Positions 36,638 to 39,193 of a stretch of DNA of 39,193 nt are shown one piece after another. The DNA lies in NCBI GenBank assembly GCA_945903635.1, contig CAMDOT010000029.1, positions 1 to 39,193 of the forward strand, read 5' to 3'. The notes beneath the pieces were generated by a model that saw only the letters and a list, made by a program, of their open reading frames with translations, ran no database searches and had not been told where the DNA came from. The position numbers were made by a program, and so were the translations under genes. Each line of letters opens with the position of its first letter. Position 1 is the stretch's first letter. The DNA comes from Rhizobium sp. Q54 (GTDB lineage Bacteria > Pseudomonadota > Alphaproteobacteria > Reyranellales > Reyranellaceae).

Positions 36638-38527
36638 GTGTTTGATGTTGTTCAAATTCGCAGCGGTGCCCGGGTTGTTACCGATTCCTCTCGGGATGCC
36701 CGGCTGACCGTCTTCGGCAAAGCCACCCTCACCGACCGCTATCTCCTGCCTGGCGAAAGCTATCAGGACATGTTCGCCCGTGTCGCCTCGGCCTATGCCG
36801 ACGACGACGGCCATGCCCAGCGGATCTACGACTACATCAGCAATCTCTGGTTCATGCCGGCGACGCCCGTGCTGAGCAACGGCGGCACCAGCCGTGGCCT
36901 GCCGATCTCCTGCTTCCTGAACGAGGCCAACGATTCGCTCGAGGGCATCGTGGGCCTGTGGAACGAGAACGTCTGGCTGGCCGCCCGTGGCGGCGGCATC
37001 GGCTCCTACTGGGGCAACCTCCGTTCGATCGGCGAAAAGGTCGGCATGAACGGCAAGACCTCGGGCGTGGTGCCGTTCATCCGCGTGATGGATTCGCTCA
37101 CGCTGGCCATCAGCCAGGGCTCGCTGCGCCGCGGATCGGCCGCCTGCTACCTGCCGGTCAACCATCCCGAGATCGAGGAATTCATCGAAATCCGCCGTCC
37201 GACCGGCGGCGATCCCAACCGCAAGGCGCTCAATCTCCACCACGGCCTTCTCATCTCCGACGCCTTCATGCGCGCGGTCGAGAACGACGAGGAGTGGGCG
37301 CTGGTCAGCCCCAAGGACGGCGCGGTCCAGCGCAAGGTCTCGGCGCGGCATCTCTGGATCCGCATCCTGACGGCGCGCATCGAGACCGGCGAGCCCTACC
37401 TGATCTTCGTCGACCACGTGAACAACGCCCGGCCCGAGCACCACAAGCTGGCCGGCCTCGAGGTCAAGACCTCGAACCTCTGCAGCGAGATCACGCTGCC
37501 GACCGGCATCGACCATCACGGCAAGCAGCGCACGGCGGTGTGCTGCCTGAGTTCCCTGAATCTTGAAACTTATCTCGAGTGGCACGAGCATCCGACCTTC
37601 ATCGAGGACGTGATGCGCTTCCTCGACAACGTGCTGCAGAGCTTCATCGACACCGCGGGCTCCGACTTCGCCCGCGCCACCTATGCCGCCATGCGCGAGC
37701 GTTCGGTCGGCCTCGGCGTCATGGGCTTCCACTCGTTCCTGCAGCTGAACGGCATCCCGCTCGAATCGGTGATGGCCAAGGTGTGGAACAAGAAGATGTT
37801 CAAGCACATCCGCGGCCAGTGCGACGAGGCCTCCAAGACGCTCGGCCGCGAGCGCGGCCCCTGCCCCGATGCCGCCGACTTCGGCTTCGAGGACCGCTTC
37901 TCCAACAAGCTCGCGATCGCGCCGACGGCGTCGATCTCGATCATCTGCGGCGGCGCCTCGCCCGGCATCGAGCCGTCGGCGGCCAATGTCTACAACCACA
38001 AGACCCTCTCGGGCTCGTTCGTGGTGCGCAATCCGTACCTGGAAAAGGTGCTGGAGCAGAAGGGCCACAACAACGAGGACACCTGGACCACCATCACCAC
38101 CAGCCAGGGCTCGGTGAAGGATCTCGACTGCCTCGACGATCACGAGAAGGCGGTGTTCAAGACCGCCTTCGAGATCGACCAGCGCTGGCTGGTCGAACAC
38201 GCCGCCGATCGCACGCCCTACATCTGCCAGAGCCAGTCGCTCAACATCTTCCTGCCGGCCGACGTGCATAAGCGCGACCTGCACCAGATCCACATGATGG
38301 CCTGGAAGCGCGGCGTGAAGAGCCTCTACTACTGCCGTTCGCTCTCCATCCAGCGCGCCGAGGCCGTCTCGGGCCATGCCATGGCCGACCAGCTGGGCGA
38401 TCACGCCATGGGCGTGCCGACGCGGGAGGACGGCGCCGAGGCGCCGCTGCCGTTCGTCGGCAACAAGATCACGCAGACCAACATCTCTCAGTCCAACGAC
38501 TACGAAGAGTGCCTTAGCTGCCAGTAA
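36638..38527 (+). CDS. nrdA: Ribonucleoside-diphosphate reductase, alpha subunit, without ATP-cone
   Basis: GTG start at 36638 after a GGGGG site; no ATG alternative. 629 residues, shorter than the 760 of E. coli NrdA. Active-site elements: Cys92 (PISCFLNE) pairing with the Cys in AVCCLSSLN, thiyl-radical loop Asn280-Leu-Cys282-Ser-Glu284, paired tyrosines in SLYYCRS, and C-terminal redox pair CLSC. It reduces ribonucleotides to deoxyribonucleotides with NrdB. The first active-site Cys falls about 130 residues earlier than in E. coli, and the N-terminus shows no ATP-cone, so dATP shut-off through that domain is absent. An internal specificity site is expected. Confidence 0.93.
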   Translation: MFDVVQIRSGARVVTDSSRDARLTVFGKATLTDRYLLPGESYQDMFARVASAYADDDGHAQRIYDYISNLWFMPATPVLSNGGTSRGLPISCFLNEANDSLEGIVGLWNENVWLAARGGGIGSYWGNLRSIGEKVGMNGKTSGVVPFIRVMDSLTLAISQGSLRRGSAACYLPVNHPEIEEFIEIRRPTGGDPNRKALNLHHGLLISDAFMRAVENDEEWALVSPKDGAVQRKVSARHLWIRILTARIETGEPYLIFVDHVNNARPEHHKLAGLEVKTSNLCSEITLPTGIDHHGKQRTAVCCLSSLNLETYLEWHEHPTFIEDVMRFLDNVLQSFIDTAGSDFARATYAAMRERSVGLGVMGFHSFLQLNGIPLESVMAKVWNKKMFKHIRGQCDEASKTLGRERGPCPDAADFGFEDRFSNKLAIAPTASISIICGGASPGIEPSAANVYNHKTLSGSFVVRNPYLEKVLEQKGHNNEDTWTTITTSQGSVKDLDCLDDHEKAVFKTAFEIDQRWLVEHAADRTPYICQSQSLNIFLPADVHKRDLHQIHMMAWKRGVKSLYYCRSLSIQRAEAVSGHAMADQLGDHAMGVPTREDGAEAPLPFVGNKITQTNISQSNDYEECLSCQ

Positions 38528-38532
38528 ATTTC

Positions 38533-38641
38533 TCCTCATCCTGAGGAGGCCGCGTAGCGGCCGTCTCGAAGGATGGGCCCCAGACGCGGTGCGTTGCCCA
38601 TCCTTCGAGACACTCGCTTCGCTCGCTCCTCAGGATGAGGA
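38533..38641. repeat. Long palindromic intergenic repeat between nrdA and nrdB
   Basis: Outer arms TCCTCATCCTGAGGAG (38533-38548) and CTCCTCAGGATGAGGA (38626-38641) are perfect inverse complements. Inner arms GTCTCGAAGGATGGGC (38563-38578) and GCCCATCCTTCGAGAC (38596-38611) are as well. This is a two-tier cruciform-type repeat of the kind dispersed in alphaproteobacterial genomes. It sits within the nrdAB transcript, where it could fold and alter the nrdA:nrdB ratio. Confidence 0.85.
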
Positions 38642-38663
38642 TTTTCTTTCAAGGTCCAATGCC

Positions 38664-39193
38664 ATGTCCCTTCTCGACTCCAAGCCGATCTACAAGCCCT
38701 TCCATTATCCGTGGGCCTATGACGCCTGGCTGACGCAGCAGCGCATCCATTGGCTGCCCGAAGAAGTGCCGCTGGCCGACGACGTCAAGGACTGGCGCAA
38801 CCGGCTGACGGATACCGAGCGCAATCTGCTGACGCAGATCTTCCGCTTCTTCACCCAGGCCGACGTCGAGGTGAACAACTGCTACATGAAGCACTATTCG
38901 CGGGTCTTCAAACCCACGGAAGTGCAGATGATGCTGGCCGCCTTCTCCTCCATGGAGACGGTCCACATCGCCGCCTACAGCCATCTGCTCGACACCATCG
39001 GCATGCCGGAAACGGAGTACTCGGTCTTCCTCACCGTCAAGGAGATGAAGGACAAGTACGACTACATGCAGAACTTCAACGTCGACTCGAAGGCCGACAT
39101 CGCCAAGACGCTGGCCGTGTTCGGCGCCTTCACCGAGGGCCTGCAGCTCTTCGCCAGCTTCGCCATGCTGATGAACTTCCCGCGCTTCAACAA
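38664..39193 (+). CDS. nrdB: Ribonucleoside-diphosphate reductase, beta subunit (3' partial)
   Basis: ATG 38664 opens a frame that runs off the window after 176 codons. It encodes the N-terminal half of a class I small subunit. Metal ligands Asp67, Glu98 and His101 (SSMETVHIAAYSH) are present, the radical Tyr105 is at the E. coli Tyr122 position, and a further Glu is in FTEGLQLFASF. No ATP-cone precedes the domain, and the gene follows nrdA after the palindromic repeat. Together they form the aerobic reductase; the Tyr argues for a tyrosyl-radical cofactor, di-iron or manganese. Confidence 0.93.
   Translation, partial: MSLLDSKPIYKPFHYPWAYDAWLTQQRIHWLPEEVPLADDVKDWRNRLTDTERNLLTQIFRFFTQADVEVNNCYMKHYSRVFKPTEVQMMLAAFSSMETVHIAAYSHLLDTIGMPETEYSVFLTVKEMKDKYDYMQNFNVDSKADIAKTLAVFGAFTEGLQLFASFAMLMNFPRFN

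Noticed and set aside
36485..38539. 684-codon minus-strand open frame opposite nrdA
   Set aside because: Antisense shadow of a well-conserved gene, with no start site or family motif.

Overview
The window is a chromosomal segment of a GC-rich alphaproteobacterium. The gene content supports this: a roughly 1600-residue NAD-dependent glutamate dehydrogenase, a SUV3-like helicase / S4 protein / FdxA / CarD gene run, a Zur-type operator in front of a zinc ABC transporter, and grpE-dnaK-dnaJ. The exact order cannot be fixed by eye; Rhodospirillales/Reyranella-like or Hyphomicrobiales-like genomes are both plausible. No rRNA, tRNA, CRISPR array or complete insertion sequence was seen.

Bases 1-2930 are accessory DNA with somewhat lower GC. 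The 3' end of a protein open to the window edge resembles a podophage internal virion protein and ends in a short toxin-like domain. It is followed by a string of small acidic proteins that look like immunity proteins, including one frameshifted copy and one truncated duplicate. A cluster of TTTTCC(C)GACAC repeats closes the region. From 2930 to 5880 come an M81 (MlrC-type) metallopeptidase and 3-methyladenine DNA glycosylase I on the minus strand, then a type II haloacid dehalogenase on the plus strand, followed by a palindromic intergenic repeat.

Bases 5886-14788 form one functional module arranged divergently. On the minus strand are a 64-residue AtzG/GatC-like protein, an amidase-signature hydrolase and a Tat-type family 5 solute-binding protein. 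On the plus strand are a second, similar solute-binding protein, two DppB/DppC-type permeases and two ATPases. Two back-to-back sequences matching the sigma-54 -24/-12 pattern lie between the arms, suggesting nitrogen-controlled import and hydrolysis of an amide or peptide-like compound.

Bases 14785-20841 (minus) hold grpE-dnaK-dnaJ and a proline iminopeptidase plus TauD-family dioxygenase pair. A lipoprotein-like M48 protease (plus) converges on the carD-fdxA-S4-helicase block (minus, 22484-27239). A DUF1223 protein is divergent from a Zur-controlled znuC-znuB pair that has no binding-protein gene beside it. An epoxide hydrolase and a 42-residue secreted peptide follow.

The right end holds the very large NAD-glutamate dehydrogenase (minus), with the catalytic C-terminal scrap of an msrB gene directly behind its stop codon. 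A 449-base regulatory region then leads to the class I ribonucleotide reductase genes nrdA and nrdB (nrdB runs off the window). That region carries a candidate promoter with a palindrome in its spacer and a pair of head-to-head DnaA boxes. NrdA lacks the N-terminal ATP-cone.
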